From the NCBI GenBank assembly GCA_016222945.1, contig JACRPY010000004.1, positions 186,001-250,000 of the forward strand: a stretch of DNA of 64,000 nt. The letters are read 5' to 3'. Numbering within the stretch: position 1 is the stretch's first letter; each line of letters opens with the position of its first letter. The DNA comes from Methanobacterium sp. GTDB taxonomy: Archaea > Methanobacteriota > Methanobacteria > Methanobacteriales > Methanobacteriaceae. The translations under genes were made by a program, and so were the position numbers. Shown here piece by piece: positions 53,796 through 62,628 of this stretch. A model generated the notes under the pieces. It was not told where the DNA came from, made no database searches, and saw only the letters and a program-made list of their open reading frames with translations.

Positions 53796-55325
53796 TTAGT
53801 CTAGTTTAACTGGTAATTTCCTTAACCATCCAATATCACTCTTATAAAGCATTCTGATATCCTTTATATCAAGTCGCATCATGGCTAACCTTTCAATTCC
53901 AAGACCAAATGCAGCAACAGGTGTTTTAACACCAATAGGCTCTAAAACTTCTGGTCTAAACATTCCTGCTCCTCCAAGTTCTATCCATGTCTCTTTATCT
54001 GGTAAATAGATTTCACATTCTACAGATAGATAAGTATAAGGGAAGTATGCGGGTCTGAATCTAACTTCAAAGCCGAGCTTATGATAAAATTCCTTTAAAA
54101 TCCCAAGAAGATTTTTAAATGTTATGTCATTTGCTGCAACAATTCCTTCAACTTGGTGAAATTCAGGAAGATGTTTATATGTTATTGTTTCCCTTCTAAA
54201 AACCCTTCCAACTGAAAACATCTTTAATGGAGGTTTATTTTCAGCTAAGTACCGTGCAGATACACATGTTGTATGTGTTCTAAGCACAGATTGTTTTGCT
54301 ACTTCAACATCCCACAAATAGCCCCAACCTTCAGAGCCTGTGCATCCTCCATTTTCATGAGCCATACGAACATTTTCTACAAGCTCATCTGAGGGTAAAT
54401 TAACATTTTTAGGATTTTTTATATAAAATGTATCCTGCATTTCACGTGCAGCATGGTCTTGGGGCTGGAAAAGACAGTCAAAATTCCAGAAAGCCGATTC
54501 TAGAATAGTGCCACTTGACTCTGTAAATCCCATTTTAAGAAATATTTGCCTTATATCCTCAATAGTTCTTTGCAATGGGTGCATTTTTCCCGGAAATGTG
54601 TCAGGATGTTCTGCCTGGACATCATAACCTCTGTAATTTAATTTCTTCCAGGATCCTGTTTTAAGCTGCTCATGAGTAAGTTGTGTTGCATCTTCTTTAA
54701 TATCTATGCCCATTTCAAGTAGTTGTTTGCCCTTTTTGGTTACTTTTAAATAGTATTTATGTTCTTTTTTTACATCTAATATTCCCTTTCTTTTCTTTAA
54801 AAGATCAAATCCTTCTTTAATTAATTTGGAAGGGTTAAAAAAAAGTAATTTATTGACTTCAAGAAGTTTTTCTAATAATAATTCATCACTATATTCATTA
54901 GATACTGCATTTCGACCAGCTTCAGTTATTGTTACAATACCTTTATCAATTGTAGCCCACTTTTTTTGGAGTAGCCAGCCTATGGCTATTTTAACTTCTG
55001 AAGAATCTAAATCAGCTTTATTACTTAAATCCTTCATTGGGATCTGATCTTCATCATTTAGTGTTTTTAATATTCGCCTTTCAGGTAATCCTTCTTTTGC
55101 ATATCCTTTTCCAGTAATACTCAAACTGATAAATTCATTAACATCCTTTTGAACCTCAATAAGTCCTTTAGACTCTAAAGCACCTGCTGCACTCATTACA
55201 GACTTAATATTTAAGTTTTGAGATTCTACAATATTTTCAGGTGTTGTTTCATAATTAAATGATTCTAATCCCTTTAAAACCATTTTTTCATATTGTGTTA
55301 ATTCATTGATGATATTTTGAAGCAT
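53796..55325 (-). CDS. pheS: Phenylalanine-tRNA ligase alpha subunit
   Basis: The catalytic alpha subunit of the archaeal type (509 residues). The N-terminal 200 residues are winged-helix tRNA-binding modules (LTQYEKMVLKGLESF, ITEAGRNAV). The class II catalytic core has motif 2-like FSVGRVFRRETITYKHLPEF and motif 3 AFGLGIERLAMMRL, with GGAGMFRPEVLEPIG. The pheT gene for the beta subunit is not adjacent. It lies 76 bp downstream of the CitG-like gene on the same strand. Confidence 0.97.
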   Translation of the reverse strand: MLQNIINELTQYEKMVLKGLESFNYETTPENIVESQNLNIKSVMSAAGALESKGLIEVQKDVNEFISLSITGKGYAKEGLPERRILKTLNDEDQIPMKDLSNKADLDSSEVKIAIGWLLQKKWATIDKGIVTITEAGRNAVSNEYSDELLLEKLLEVNKLLFFNPSKLIKEGFDLLKKRKGILDVKKEHKYYLKVTKKGKQLLEMGIDIKEDATQLTHEQLKTGSWKKLNYRGYDVQAEHPDTFPGKMHPLQRTIEDIRQIFLKMGFTESSGTILESAFWNFDCLFQPQDHAAREMQDTFYIKNPKNVNLPSDELVENVRMAHENGGCTGSEGWGYLWDVEVAKQSVLRTHTTCVSARYLAENKPPLKMFSVGRVFRRETITYKHLPEFHQVEGIVAANDITFKNLLGILKEFYHKLGFEVRFRPAYFPYTYLSVECEIYLPDKETWIELGGAGMFRPEVLEPIGVKTPVAAFGLGIERLAMMRLDIKDIRMLYKSDIGWLRKLPVKLD

Positions 55326-55401
55326 GATAATTTACCTCTATCCATTATTTGTCCATAGACTATTTTATTCATTATACATTTTATAATTTTAAATTATATT
55401 A

Positions 55402-56310
55402 TCATTTAAACCATGATTCTTCAAGAAAAGCAACCATTATTGAAGAAGCAGTTAAATCTGCAGTTGTTCCAGGATTCAGCTTATTTTTGATTAGTTGTTT
55501 GTCAAATTCATTGATTAAAAATTCTCCGTGAGGATCTAATATTCCTCCGTTTTGAAGAATGGAATCTGCATCTGCTGATACTATTCTGGCCATATCATTC
55601 CCATATTTTCTTGAAATTAATGTATCAGGATTTTTAGATAAAATTGTTAGAAATGTTTGGATTGTTGCTTTATTTATCCCATATTCATGTTTTATTTCTT
55701 TAAATGTAGGAAAACCAGTTTCAAATGTGACAGGCAGACCATTTGTAAGTTCATAAGATAATAAATCCCATTTAGATGACATTTCAAGCACTTTATACAT
55801 ACTTATATCTTCTTTTATGATTCTAGCCCTTGCTTCAGCGTCTGAAACATCTAATTCATCTTGTTCACCCATCCCTCCAGCATCAGCAATGTTTATTGCA
55901 TCATATAAATTTAAAGCATCACGAGAAGTAGTGGCTTCCATTACTCTTTCTGCATTTTTTCTTAAATCATCAAAATTATGACTCATTCCTGCAGCAACAG
56001 AAATAGGAGTTAACATCATTATAATTCCCAGATTGGTGTTATTTCCAATCCATTTATCTGTTTCAATAACAGCTTCCTTTATAATTTCTCCTAATCTGAT
56101 TTTATGTAATGAATAATCGTCCCTATATTTGCTGCCTCTTTCAGCAGCTTTTTTCATTAAATCTCCAATAACAATGCCGCTTATCAGAAAATCCTCAAAG
56201 CACATATCGTCGTAGTCTCTTGTACGATGAACATTTCCTGGCTTGGGGTGACCGCTAACTTCAAGAACGGATGCAATTTGTGCAATTTTTGCTATTAAAT
56301 CGGAATTCAT
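55402..56310 (-). CDS. CitG-like protein (triphosphoribosyl-dephospho-CoA synthase family)
   Basis: A 302-residue protein of the CitG family. It has ASVLEVSGHPKPGNVHRTRD, the MLTPISVAAGMSHNF region, DAINIADAGGMGEQDELDV, and NPGTTADLTASSIMVAFLE near the C-terminus. In bacteria the family makes the prosthetic group of citrate or malonate lyase, but methanogens carry paralogues without those lyases, so the substrate here is uncertain. Encoded between hemB and pheS, all on the minus strand. Confidence 0.85.
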   Translation of the reverse strand: MNSDLIAKIAQIASVLEVSGHPKPGNVHRTRDYDDMCFEDFLISGIVIGDLMKKAAERGSKYRDDYSLHKIRLGEIIKEAVIETDKWIGNNTNLGIIMMLTPISVAAGMSHNFDDLRKNAERVMEATTSRDALNLYDAINIADAGGMGEQDELDVSDAEARARIIKEDISMYKVLEMSSKWDLLSYELTNGLPVTFETGFPTFKEIKHEYGINKATIQTFLTILSKNPDTLISRKYGNDMARIVSADADSILQNGGILDPHGEFLINEFDKQLIKNKLNPGTTADLTASSIMVAFLEESWFK

Positions 56311-56376
56311 GTTATATCCTCTGTTTATCCTTTAATTGTTTGTATTATTTATTTATAAAAATATTTGTGCTATTGC

Positions 56377-57336
56377 TTATAAAAATTCAGGTGCAAAATG
56401 GGATATTATAAGATCTGCTCCTGCACGTTTAATAGAAATCAATGATTCATATATAACATCTTCAGTAAGATAACCTGCTTCTATTCCTGCTTTAATCATT
56501 GAATACTCTCCACTAACTTGATAAGCTGCTGTTGGCACATTAAATTCATCTTTAATAGATTTAATGACATCAAGATAAGCTATTGCAGGTTTTACCATTA
56601 ATATATCTGCACCTTCCACTAAATCAAGTTCTGACTCTCTTAAAGCCTCATTCACATTTGAAGGATTCATTTGGTAAGTTTTTCTATCACCAAATGATGG
56701 AGCGGAATCTACAGCATGCCTAAATGGTGCATAAAATGCTGATGCATATTTTGCAGCATAAGACATTATAAGAACATCATCATATCCATTTACATCAAGT
56801 GTTTCCCTTATAGCTTCAACTCTACCATCCATCATATCTGAAGGTGCTACAATATCGGCCCCTGCTTCAGCATGGCTTAAAGCTATCTTTGAGAGATATT
56901 CAAGACTTTCATCATTAATTATTTCATCATCATCAATTATTCCGCAATGTCCTTGGGTCGTGTACTGACACATACAAACATCTGTTATAACCACAAGATT
57001 TGTTTCTTCTTTCAATTTGCGGACCGTATTTTGAACTATTCCATTTTCATCATAAGCCGATGATCCTATATCATCTTTTTTATCAGGCATTCCAAACAAG
57101 AGAACTGATACTAAACCTCTTTTTTCAAGCTTTTTAGCCTCAAAAACTGCATCATTCAATGAATATCTGTATTGACCAGGCATTGTATCAATATGCTCTT
57201 TTTGGCCGTCTTTTAATGTTTCTTTAACAAACATGGGATAGATAAAATCTTCGGGGTTGAGCTTTGTTTCACTTAAAATTTTCCTTATTTGAGGTGTTTT
57301 TCTTAATCTTCGCATCCTTGTAATTGGAAATTGCAT
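56377..57336 (-). CDS. hemB: Delta-aminolevulinic acid dehydratase (porphobilinogen synthase)
   Basis: Joins two 5-aminolevulinates into porphobilinogen (319 residues). The zinc-ligand triad is seen in VCMCQYTTQGHCG, so this is the zinc-dependent type. The Schiff-base lysines lie in MSYAAKYAS and ILMVKPAIAYLD. The start MQFPITRMRRLRKTPQIRKI is typical. It works between HemL and the later tetrapyrrole enzymes. Upstream is a 138-bp gap. Confidence 0.97.
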   Translation of the reverse strand: MQFPITRMRRLRKTPQIRKILSETKLNPEDFIYPMFVKETLKDGQKEHIDTMPGQYRYSLNDAVFEAKKLEKRGLVSVLLFGMPDKKDDIGSSAYDENGIVQNTVRKLKEETNLVVITDVCMCQYTTQGHCGIIDDDEIINDESLEYLSKIALSHAEAGADIVAPSDMMDGRVEAIRETLDVNGYDDVLIMSYAAKYASAFYAPFRHAVDSAPSFGDRKTYQMNPSNVNEALRESELDLVEGADILMVKPAIAYLDVIKSIKDEFNVPTAAYQVSGEYSMIKAGIEAGYLTEDVIYESLISIKRAGADLIISHFAPEFL

Positions 57337-57474
57337 TATATCACCAATCTAACTTTGAAATTCAGAACGTATAAAAATTATTTCTACAAATTATAGATAT
57401 GGGCATCATTTAATAAATATATTATAATCAAAAAAATAATTAAAAAAAATGTAAAACAGTGTAATAATTAAAAA

Positions 57475-57903
57475 TTATTTAGGTGGAAATACCTCAAAGA
57501 ATAATTCTCTAAATTTGTCCATTAATTCTTTAGGGAACTTTAAACCAACACATATTATGAGAACCCCGGTTCTAACAGTGCCTTCTTCGTTGTTAGGGTC
57601 TTCTATGAGTTCTTCATCAAAAACCAGATTTACATTTGATTTTTCTTGAAGAAAATCCCAGAGAGTTTCCTTTTCAGGGTCTTTTCCCTTTTCAGCGATT
57701 TTATTTCGAAGTACTAACTGTAAAAACTTCTCCCAATCACCATATTCGCAAAATTCGATCCACACTGATCCTTTATAATCAATACATGAATTACATGTTT
57801 CAAATTCCCAGTGAAAGAAGTTTTTAATTATATCTTCTAATCCCTCATCCACTGAAATATAAAAGTCATCATCAATTTTAATGTCTATCTGTTTATGTCC
57901 CAT
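57475..57903 (-). CDS. Hypothetical acidic protein
   Basis: A soluble protein of 142 residues that I do not recognise. It opens MGHKQIDIKIDDDFYISVDE, has a Cys pair in ETCNSCIDYKGS followed by a further Cys in EFCEYGDW, and ends with a helix (PKELMDKFRELFFEVFPPK). It has a mixed alpha/beta pattern and is strongly acidic, with no membrane segment. The three Cys might bind a metal. Monocistronic, preceded by a 355-bp gap shared with the divergent Sm-protein operon. Confidence 0.6.
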   Translation of the reverse strand: MGHKQIDIKIDDDFYISVDEGLEDIIKNFFHWEFETCNSCIDYKGSVWIEFCEYGDWEKFLQLVLRNKIAEKGKDPEKETLWDFLQEKSNVNLVFDEELIEDPNNEEGTVRTGVLIICVGLKFPKELMDKFRELFFEVFPPK

Positions 57904-58258
57904 ATTAATAACTCCTATTTAGCCTGTAATTTGCCTGTGTTTTTATTTGTTTATAATGGTATAAAAAACAAATTAAAAAAAGAAATAGTATTTAAATAGT
58001 GATATACAAAAATAATGTTGTAGGTAGTAGCTATTTTATAGTTTATTTAGTTCAATATCTTTAGTTACCTCTAAAAGACATTTCAAATTCTAGTTATGTT
58101 AATATTGTTGATTAAATGATTAATTACTATTCAATAGCAGGAATATTTATAATGGTTACTGACTTATACCCATTAATCTGTTATCTTATAATTAGTGATA
58201 ACGGATACATTTAAATATAAATCGCACCAACAATGAATGATATAGGATAGGTGATAAT
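57904..58258. other. Intergenic region upstream of the Sm-protein operon
   Basis: A 355-bp AT-rich gap between divergent genes. A TATA-like element lies at its right end. An interrupted inverted repeat TTATC...GATAA (about 58181-58202) is just upstream of that. Nothing else convincing is seen, and no RNA gene. Confidence 0.4.
58209..58222 (+). promoter_or_regulatory. TATA-like element of the Sm-L37e-Toprim operon
   Basis: The stretch ATTTAAATATAAAT lies about 38-50 bp upstream of the GTG start of the Sm-protein gene, a good fit to an archaeal TATA box. Pattern recognition only. Confidence 0.5.
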
Positions 58259-58501
58259 GTGAGTGTACAGAAAAATGTGAATGTATCAAGACCACTTGAC
58301 GCATTAGGTAAATCATTAAACTCCCAGGTACTAATTAAGCTTAAAGGCGGAAGAGAATTTAGAGGAGTTTTAAAAAGCTTTGACATGCACATGAATTTAG
58401 TATTAAACGATGCTGAAGAATTAGAAAACGGGGAATCATCCCGAAGATTAGGAATTGTGCTTATAAGAGGAGACAACATAGTATATATCTCTCCAGGATA
58501 A
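58259..58501 (+). CDS. Archaeal Sm-like (LSm/SmAP) RNA-binding protein
   Basis: The canonical archaeal Sm protein of 80 residues, which forms heptameric rings that bind U-rich RNA. Sm1 reads VLIKLKGGREFRGVLKSFD and MHMNLVLNDAEE. Sm2 reads LGIVLIRGDNIVYISPG. The start is GTG 58259 after GGTGATAA. Ribosomal protein L37e follows after about 100 bp; this Sm-L37e pairing is common in archaea and ties the protein to RNA or ribosome metabolism. Confidence 0.97.
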   Translation: MSVQKNVNVSRPLDALGKSLNSQVLIKLKGGREFRGVLKSFDMHMNLVLNDAEELENGESSRRLGIVLIRGDNIVYISPG

Positions 58502-58502
58502 A

Positions 58503-58576
58503 ACTTAAATTTTAGATAACGAAAACTCGTTTTGATATCTAATTTGCTAATAAAATCGAATTTTGACTAATTTAAC
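58503..58576. repeat. Degenerate palindromic element (copy E)
   Basis: Between the Sm-protein and L37e genes the text contains the hairpin AAAAC/GTTTT within AACGAAAACTCGTTTTGAT. A weaker outer pairing TAGATA/TATCTA encloses it. Then comes AAAATCGAATTTTGAC, which resembles the 3' module of copies A and B. The match is partial, so membership of the family is tentative. Confidence 0.4.
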
Positions 58577-58598
58577 ATAAAATAAAGGAGGATAATCA

Positions 58599-58781
58599 AT
58601 GAAGGGAACGCCATCATTTGGTAAGCGTAATAAAAAGACCCACATTAGATGTAGAAGATGTGGTAAAAATTCCTATCACGCAAGAAAAAAATACTGTGCA
58701 GCATGTGGATTTGGCAGATCAAGTAAGATCAGGAGTTACAGCTGGCAGAATAAAAAAATTACAGGATACAGGTTGAAATAA
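58599..58781 (+). CDS. rpl37e: 50S ribosomal protein L37e
   Basis: A zinc-ribbon ribosomal protein of 60 residues, unique to archaea and eukaryotes. The four zinc cysteines lie in CRRCGKNSYHARKKYCAACG, and the protein starts MKGTPSFGKRNKKTHIRC. GGAGGATAA precedes the ATG. Its stop is followed at once by the ATG of the Toprim gene, so these two are translationally coupled. Confidence 0.97.
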   Translation: MKGTPSFGKRNKKTHIRCRRCGKNSYHARKKYCAACGFGRSSKIRSYSWQNKKITGYRLK

Positions 58782-59651
58782 ATGGGTAATAAAACTCCTA
58801 TTGATGTACGGATAATTGTAGAAGGTGCATCAGATGTGGAAAGCATTTCTAAAGCTATGCGAAATATAGCTTTAGGAGCTGAATACCACATTACCATATC
58901 CTCCATAATTCCCACAACCAGCTCTAAAATAGCTAAAAAAGCTGTAATGGGAGCAGATATTGTTTTAATTGCAACTGACGTTGATGCGCCAGGAAGAGAA
59001 CTTGCAGAGAAGTTCCAAAAAGTCCTGAAAGATGAAGTGGGACATATTGAAAGAATGAAACTTCCATTTGGCCACGATGTGGAATATATAGACCCTTTCC
59101 TTATACAAAATGAAATAAAAAATGCAATAATAAGGTCAGGATTAACTTCTATTGCTAACATTAAATTGTATCGCGATTTAGAAGATAAATTAAAAGAATC
59201 AGAATTAAATATTCGTAATTTATCTGAAGAAAACAACGATTTAAAAGCAGCAAATGATGATATTTCTAATAACAGTGAAAAAATATCCAAAGAAAATGCT
59301 AAACTGAAAGAGAAATTTGAAAGTTTAAATGAGAAACATGGAAATTTAAAGAACAAATTTGCTGCAATGAAGAATGAATATAAAACTATTCAGGATAAAG
59401 AGTTATTTGAAGTATTTCCTATTAAAGAACTATGGAAAGAAGCTTTTGATGAAGAATTAGAATTTAAAGAACAAATTTATTTTATAAGCAACGAATTTAA
59501 ACCAGAAAATTTAGTTGTTGGCCAAAACAGAATCGCTGCTTTAACCAAAAAAGATGCTATTGATTGGCTTAAAATCATTAGAACAGTCCTAATTTTTTAT
59601 GATTCAAAAATTGAAGATTTAAAAGAAGAGTTTGATAAAGGGAAGATTTAA
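58782..59651 (+). CDS. Toprim-domain protein with long coiled coil
   Basis: A 289-residue protein. The N-terminal Toprim domain (residues 1-115) has the Glu of VRIIVEGASDVES and the DxD of LIATDVDAPGRELAE, so it should bind Mg2+ as in primases, topoisomerases and small nucleases. A coiled coil of about 90 residues follows (LYRDLEDKLKESELNIRNLS to NKFAAMKNEYKTIQD). A C-terminal globular domain of about 80 residues completes it. The family is archaeal with no firmly known role. The ATG abuts the L37e stop, which suggests a task linked to RNA or the ribosome (inference). Confidence 0.82.
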   Translation: MGNKTPIDVRIIVEGASDVESISKAMRNIALGAEYHITISSIIPTTSSKIAKKAVMGADIVLIATDVDAPGRELAEKFQKVLKDEVGHIERMKLPFGHDVEYIDPFLIQNEIKNAIIRSGLTSIANIKLYRDLEDKLKESELNIRNLSEENNDLKAANDDISNNSEKISKENAKLKEKFESLNEKHGNLKNKFAAMKNEYKTIQDKELFEVFPIKELWKEAFDEELEFKEQIYFISNEFKPENLVVGQNRIAALTKKDAIDWLKIIRTVLIFYDSKIEDLKEEFDKGKI

Positions 59652-59741
59652 TTTATACTAATTATAAAATATAATATAATTTCAAATTTTAAAATAACCT
59701 TATTTTCAGTTAGAGATCAGCATAGAAGAGGAGAATGGAAA

Positions 59742-61151
59742 TTGCGAGATAAGTGTGGTATTGTAGGTGCATATTCTCATAATAAGTCAAAAAACGTCTC
59801 AAGATCGATATACTATGGCCTTTATGCATTACAACATAGAGGGCAGGAATCAGCAGGAATATCTGTTCATGATGGGAATGAAATAGGTACCTCTAAAGGT
59901 ATGGGGCTTGTCTGCGACGTATTTAACAATGGAAACATTGAAGGACTTGAGGGACCTGTAGGCATTGGACATGTAAGATATTCAACTACAGGTAAATCAA
60001 AAATAGAAAACTCACAGCCTTTTTGCAGTGAATTTGATTTTGGAAATATTGCAATCGCCCATAATGGAGATATTATCAACTCCATGGAATTAAGGCATGA
60101 ACTAGAATTATCAGGCCATAAATTTAAATCAGATACAGATTCTGAAGTTATTTTTCATTTACTTAGCGTAGAATATTCAAAAACCGAAGATATACTCAGC
60201 GCTATTCAGGAAACATCTAAAAAATTAATTGGTTCATATTCTCTTGTTATTTTATTAAATAATGATTTAATTGTTGTAAGAGATCCAGTGGGTATAAAAC
60301 CACTTTCCATTGGAAAAAAAGATGATATAATACTTGTAGCGTCTGAAACAGTTGCGTTTGATGCTATTGGTGGTGAATATATCCGGGCTATAAAACCTGG
60401 GGAAATAATGATTATAAATGATGAAATAAAAAGCTTTCAGATGGAAAACAAGAAATCCGTCAAAAGAGCACATTGTATGTTTGAATATGTTTATTTTGCA
60501 CGTCCTGATAGTATATTAGATGATAGAAATGTTTATGATGTTAGATTGAAAATTGGAAAATCACTCTTAAAAGAATATCCTGCAGATGTAGAAGTTGTAA
60601 TGCCTGTTCCTGACTCTGCAATTACAGCAGCAATAGGTTATTCCAGAGAATCAGGATTACCTTACGGAGAGGGACTTATAAAAAACCGTTATGTAGGTAG
60701 AACATTTATTATGCCCACACAAACAGAACGTGAAAACTCTGTAAGGCTTAAAATGAACCCTGTTAAATCAGAACTTGAAGGAAAAAAAATAGTGCTTATA
60801 GATGACAGTATTGTGCGAGGAACAACATCCAAAGCCACAGTTAATGTTTTAAAGGAAGCTGGAGTTAAGGAAATTCATTTAAGAATAGGATGCCCTCCAA
60901 TAATTTCTCCATGTTACTATGGAATAGCAATGGCTACAAAAAGAGAACTTATAGCCTCTAGCAAGGAAATAGAGGACATAAGAAAATACTTAGGAGTGGA
61001 TTCCCTGGGATATTTGAGCGTGGATGCACTTGTTGAATGTATAGGCATAAAAAGAGATGAACTTTGCCTTGGATGCCTTACAGGAGAATATCCAACATCT
61101 TTACCTGAAAATATAGAAGAATATGAAGCTAAACGATGTACATGTCCCTAA
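59742..61151 (+). CDS. purF: Amidophosphoribosyltransferase
   Basis: The first committed enzyme of purine synthesis, making phosphoribosylamine from PRPP and glutamine (469 residues). A four-residue leader (MRDK) precedes the catalytic Cys of CGIVGAYSHNK and is presumably removed. Glutaminase motifs are LQHRGQESAG, GHVRYSTTG and AHNGD. The PRPP-binding loop is IVLIDDSIVRGTTSKA, and PVPDSAITAAIGYS is also seen. Cysteines in LCLGCLTGEYP and CTCP suggest the Fe-S-bearing type. The start is TTG 59742 after GAGGAGAA. Distant from the purC-S-Q cluster at 29-31 kb. Confidence 0.97.
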   Translation: MRDKCGIVGAYSHNKSKNVSRSIYYGLYALQHRGQESAGISVHDGNEIGTSKGMGLVCDVFNNGNIEGLEGPVGIGHVRYSTTGKSKIENSQPFCSEFDFGNIAIAHNGDIINSMELRHELELSGHKFKSDTDSEVIFHLLSVEYSKTEDILSAIQETSKKLIGSYSLVILLNNDLIVVRDPVGIKPLSIGKKDDIILVASETVAFDAIGGEYIRAIKPGEIMIINDEIKSFQMENKKSVKRAHCMFEYVYFARPDSILDDRNVYDVRLKIGKSLLKEYPADVEVVMPVPDSAITAAIGYSRESGLPYGEGLIKNRYVGRTFIMPTQTERENSVRLKMNPVKSELEGKKIVLIDDSIVRGTTSKATVNVLKEAGVKEIHLRIGCPPIISPCYYGIAMATKRELIASSKEIEDIRKYLGVDSLGYLSVDALVECIGIKRDELCLGCLTGEYPTSLPENIEEYEAKRCTCP

Positions 61152-61283
61152 TTTTTCATAAAGTAACCTAAATCTAATTAAATACTCAATTAATCCTCTT
61201 AAATAATTTTTATTTCATTTTATCTTTACTTTTTATATTTAAAGAAAGTTTAACTTAAAAAAACTAAAATGGTGATTAAAATA

Positions 61284-62477
61284 GTGGAATTGCTTTCACC
61301 TGCACGGGATTTTGCTGCATTGAACGCTGCAATTAAAAATGGTGCTGATTCTGTTTATGTGGGTATTGAAGGATGTAATATGAGGGCTAATGTCCGAAAT
61401 TTCACCATTAAAACCATTAAAGATGCAGTAAAACAATGTCATGATTCTAATAAGAAAATATATGTCTGTACAAATACCATAATGAAAAATAAGGATATAA
61501 CTTATTTTAAAGAGATTATACCAACTCTTAATTCTTATGAAATAGATGCACTTATAATTTCTGACCTTGGCGCTCTTAAAATTGCGCGAGAAAACGGTAT
61601 CGATGTGCATATGAGTATACAAGCCAATATTTCTAATTTTGAATCTTTAAACTTGCTTGAAGAGTTCGATGTTAAACGTGTTGTTCTTTCCAGGGAATTA
61701 TCAATCCATGAGATAAAAGAAATTAAAGAAAACACAAATTTGGATATTGAAACTTTTATCCATGGTGCAATGTGCGTTGCAGTATCTGGAAGATGTTTTT
61801 TAAGCTCATATCTTTATAATAAAAGTGCTAATTGTGGTGAATGCATACAGCCATGCAGAAAAAAATGGAAACTTACATCTGAAGATTTAGAAGAATTTGA
61901 ATTAATTCAAACTGAAAATGAAAGCCATATTTTAAGCCCAAAAGACATATGTATGATAAAACATGTTCCAGAACTCATTGAAGCAGGAATTGATGTATTT
62001 AAAATAGAAGGACGAGCTAAACCTGCAGATTACGTTGCAACTGTAACTAAAACTTATCGTGAAGCTATTGACCAATATGAATCAGGCAACTGGAAATTCG
62101 ATGAAAAATGGGTAAAAGAGCTTAAAAAAGTTTTTAATAGAGGTTTTGACACAGGATTTTACTTTAAAACACCTTATGAAACCAGCCAATATAATGAATC
62201 TACATATATCAAAAAAGACATTGGTTTAGTGGTTAATTATTATAAAAATGTTTCTGCAGCAGAAATCCGGCTCTTAGATGACCTTAAAATTGGTGATGAA
62301 ATTATAATTCAAGGAAATAAAACAGGATCCTTAACTCAAAAGGTTGAATCAATGCAAATTAATGGTAATGATATTGAAGAGGTAAAAAAAGGTCAAAATG
62401 TGGGGTTAATGGTTAATGATACAGTAAGGCCTAATGATATTGTTTATAAAATGATTTTAAGGAAACCTCAAACATAA
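61284..62477 (+). CDS. Peptidase U32 family protein
   Basis: A U32-family protein of about 397 residues. It starts VELLSPARDFAALNAAIKNG, then ADSVYVGIEGCNMRANVRNF, and has the signature FIHGAMCVAVSGRCFLSSYL followed by the Cys set SANCGECIQPCRKKW, which can hold an Fe-S cluster. Bacterial relatives hydroxylate tRNA or rRNA bases or act in ubiquinone synthesis; protease activity is not general. The start is set at GTG 61284, seven bases after GGTGAT, rather than at ATG 61269, which overlaps that site. The C-terminal part includes a small beta-barrel. Confidence 0.88.
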   Translation: MELLSPARDFAALNAAIKNGADSVYVGIEGCNMRANVRNFTIKTIKDAVKQCHDSNKKIYVCTNTIMKNKDITYFKEIIPTLNSYEIDALIISDLGALKIARENGIDVHMSIQANISNFESLNLLEEFDVKRVVLSRELSIHEIKEIKENTNLDIETFIHGAMCVAVSGRCFLSSYLYNKSANCGECIQPCRKKWKLTSEDLEEFELIQTENESHILSPKDICMIKHVPELIEAGIDVFKIEGRAKPADYVATVTKTYREAIDQYESGNWKFDEKWVKELKKVFNRGFDTGFYFKTPYETSQYNESTYIKKDIGLVVNYYKNVSAAEIRLLDDLKIGDEIIIQGNKTGSLTQKVESMQINGNDIEEVKKGQNVGLMVNDTVRPNDIVYKMILRKPQT

Positions 62478-62486
62478 AAATGTTTG
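62469..62486 (+). terminator. Hairpin overlapping the stop of the U32 gene
   Basis: Arms CAAACAT/ATGTTTG (62469-62475 and 62480-62486) span the stop codon. No T-run follows, so the terminator function is uncertain; the larger palindromic cluster begins directly after it. Confidence 0.35.
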
Positions 62487-62606
62487 GGGCATGGAAAAAT
62501 TTTCAATTTTTCCGGCTACGAAACTCTCAAACCCGAAGGGTTTGGAGTGCAAAACTTTAGTTTTGCTAACCACGTTTCGTAAGCACCAAAATTATAAATT
62601 TTGAGC
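62487..62606. repeat. Nested palindromic element (copy C)
   Basis: Hairpin GGAAAAAT/ATTTTTCC (62493-62513) is followed by an outer stem TACGAAAC/GTTTCGTA (62517-62524 with 62574-62581). The outer stem encloses two inner hairpins: CAAACCC-GAA-GGGTTTG (62528-62544) and GCAAAAC-TTTA-GTTTTGC (62549-62566). A last one, CAAAATT..AAATTTTG (about 62587-62603), follows. As RNA this would fold into a three-way junction. The layout and the GCAAAAC..GTTTTGC module match copy B at 17.6 kb. Confidence 0.75.
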
Positions 62607-62628
62607 GAAATAAATAAAATAGATTTAC

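Noticed and set aside
62487..62606. Possible CRISPR array because of repeated short palindromes
   Set aside because: There are no evenly spaced identical repeats, no spacers and no cas genes. The units are single hairpins of differing sequence.
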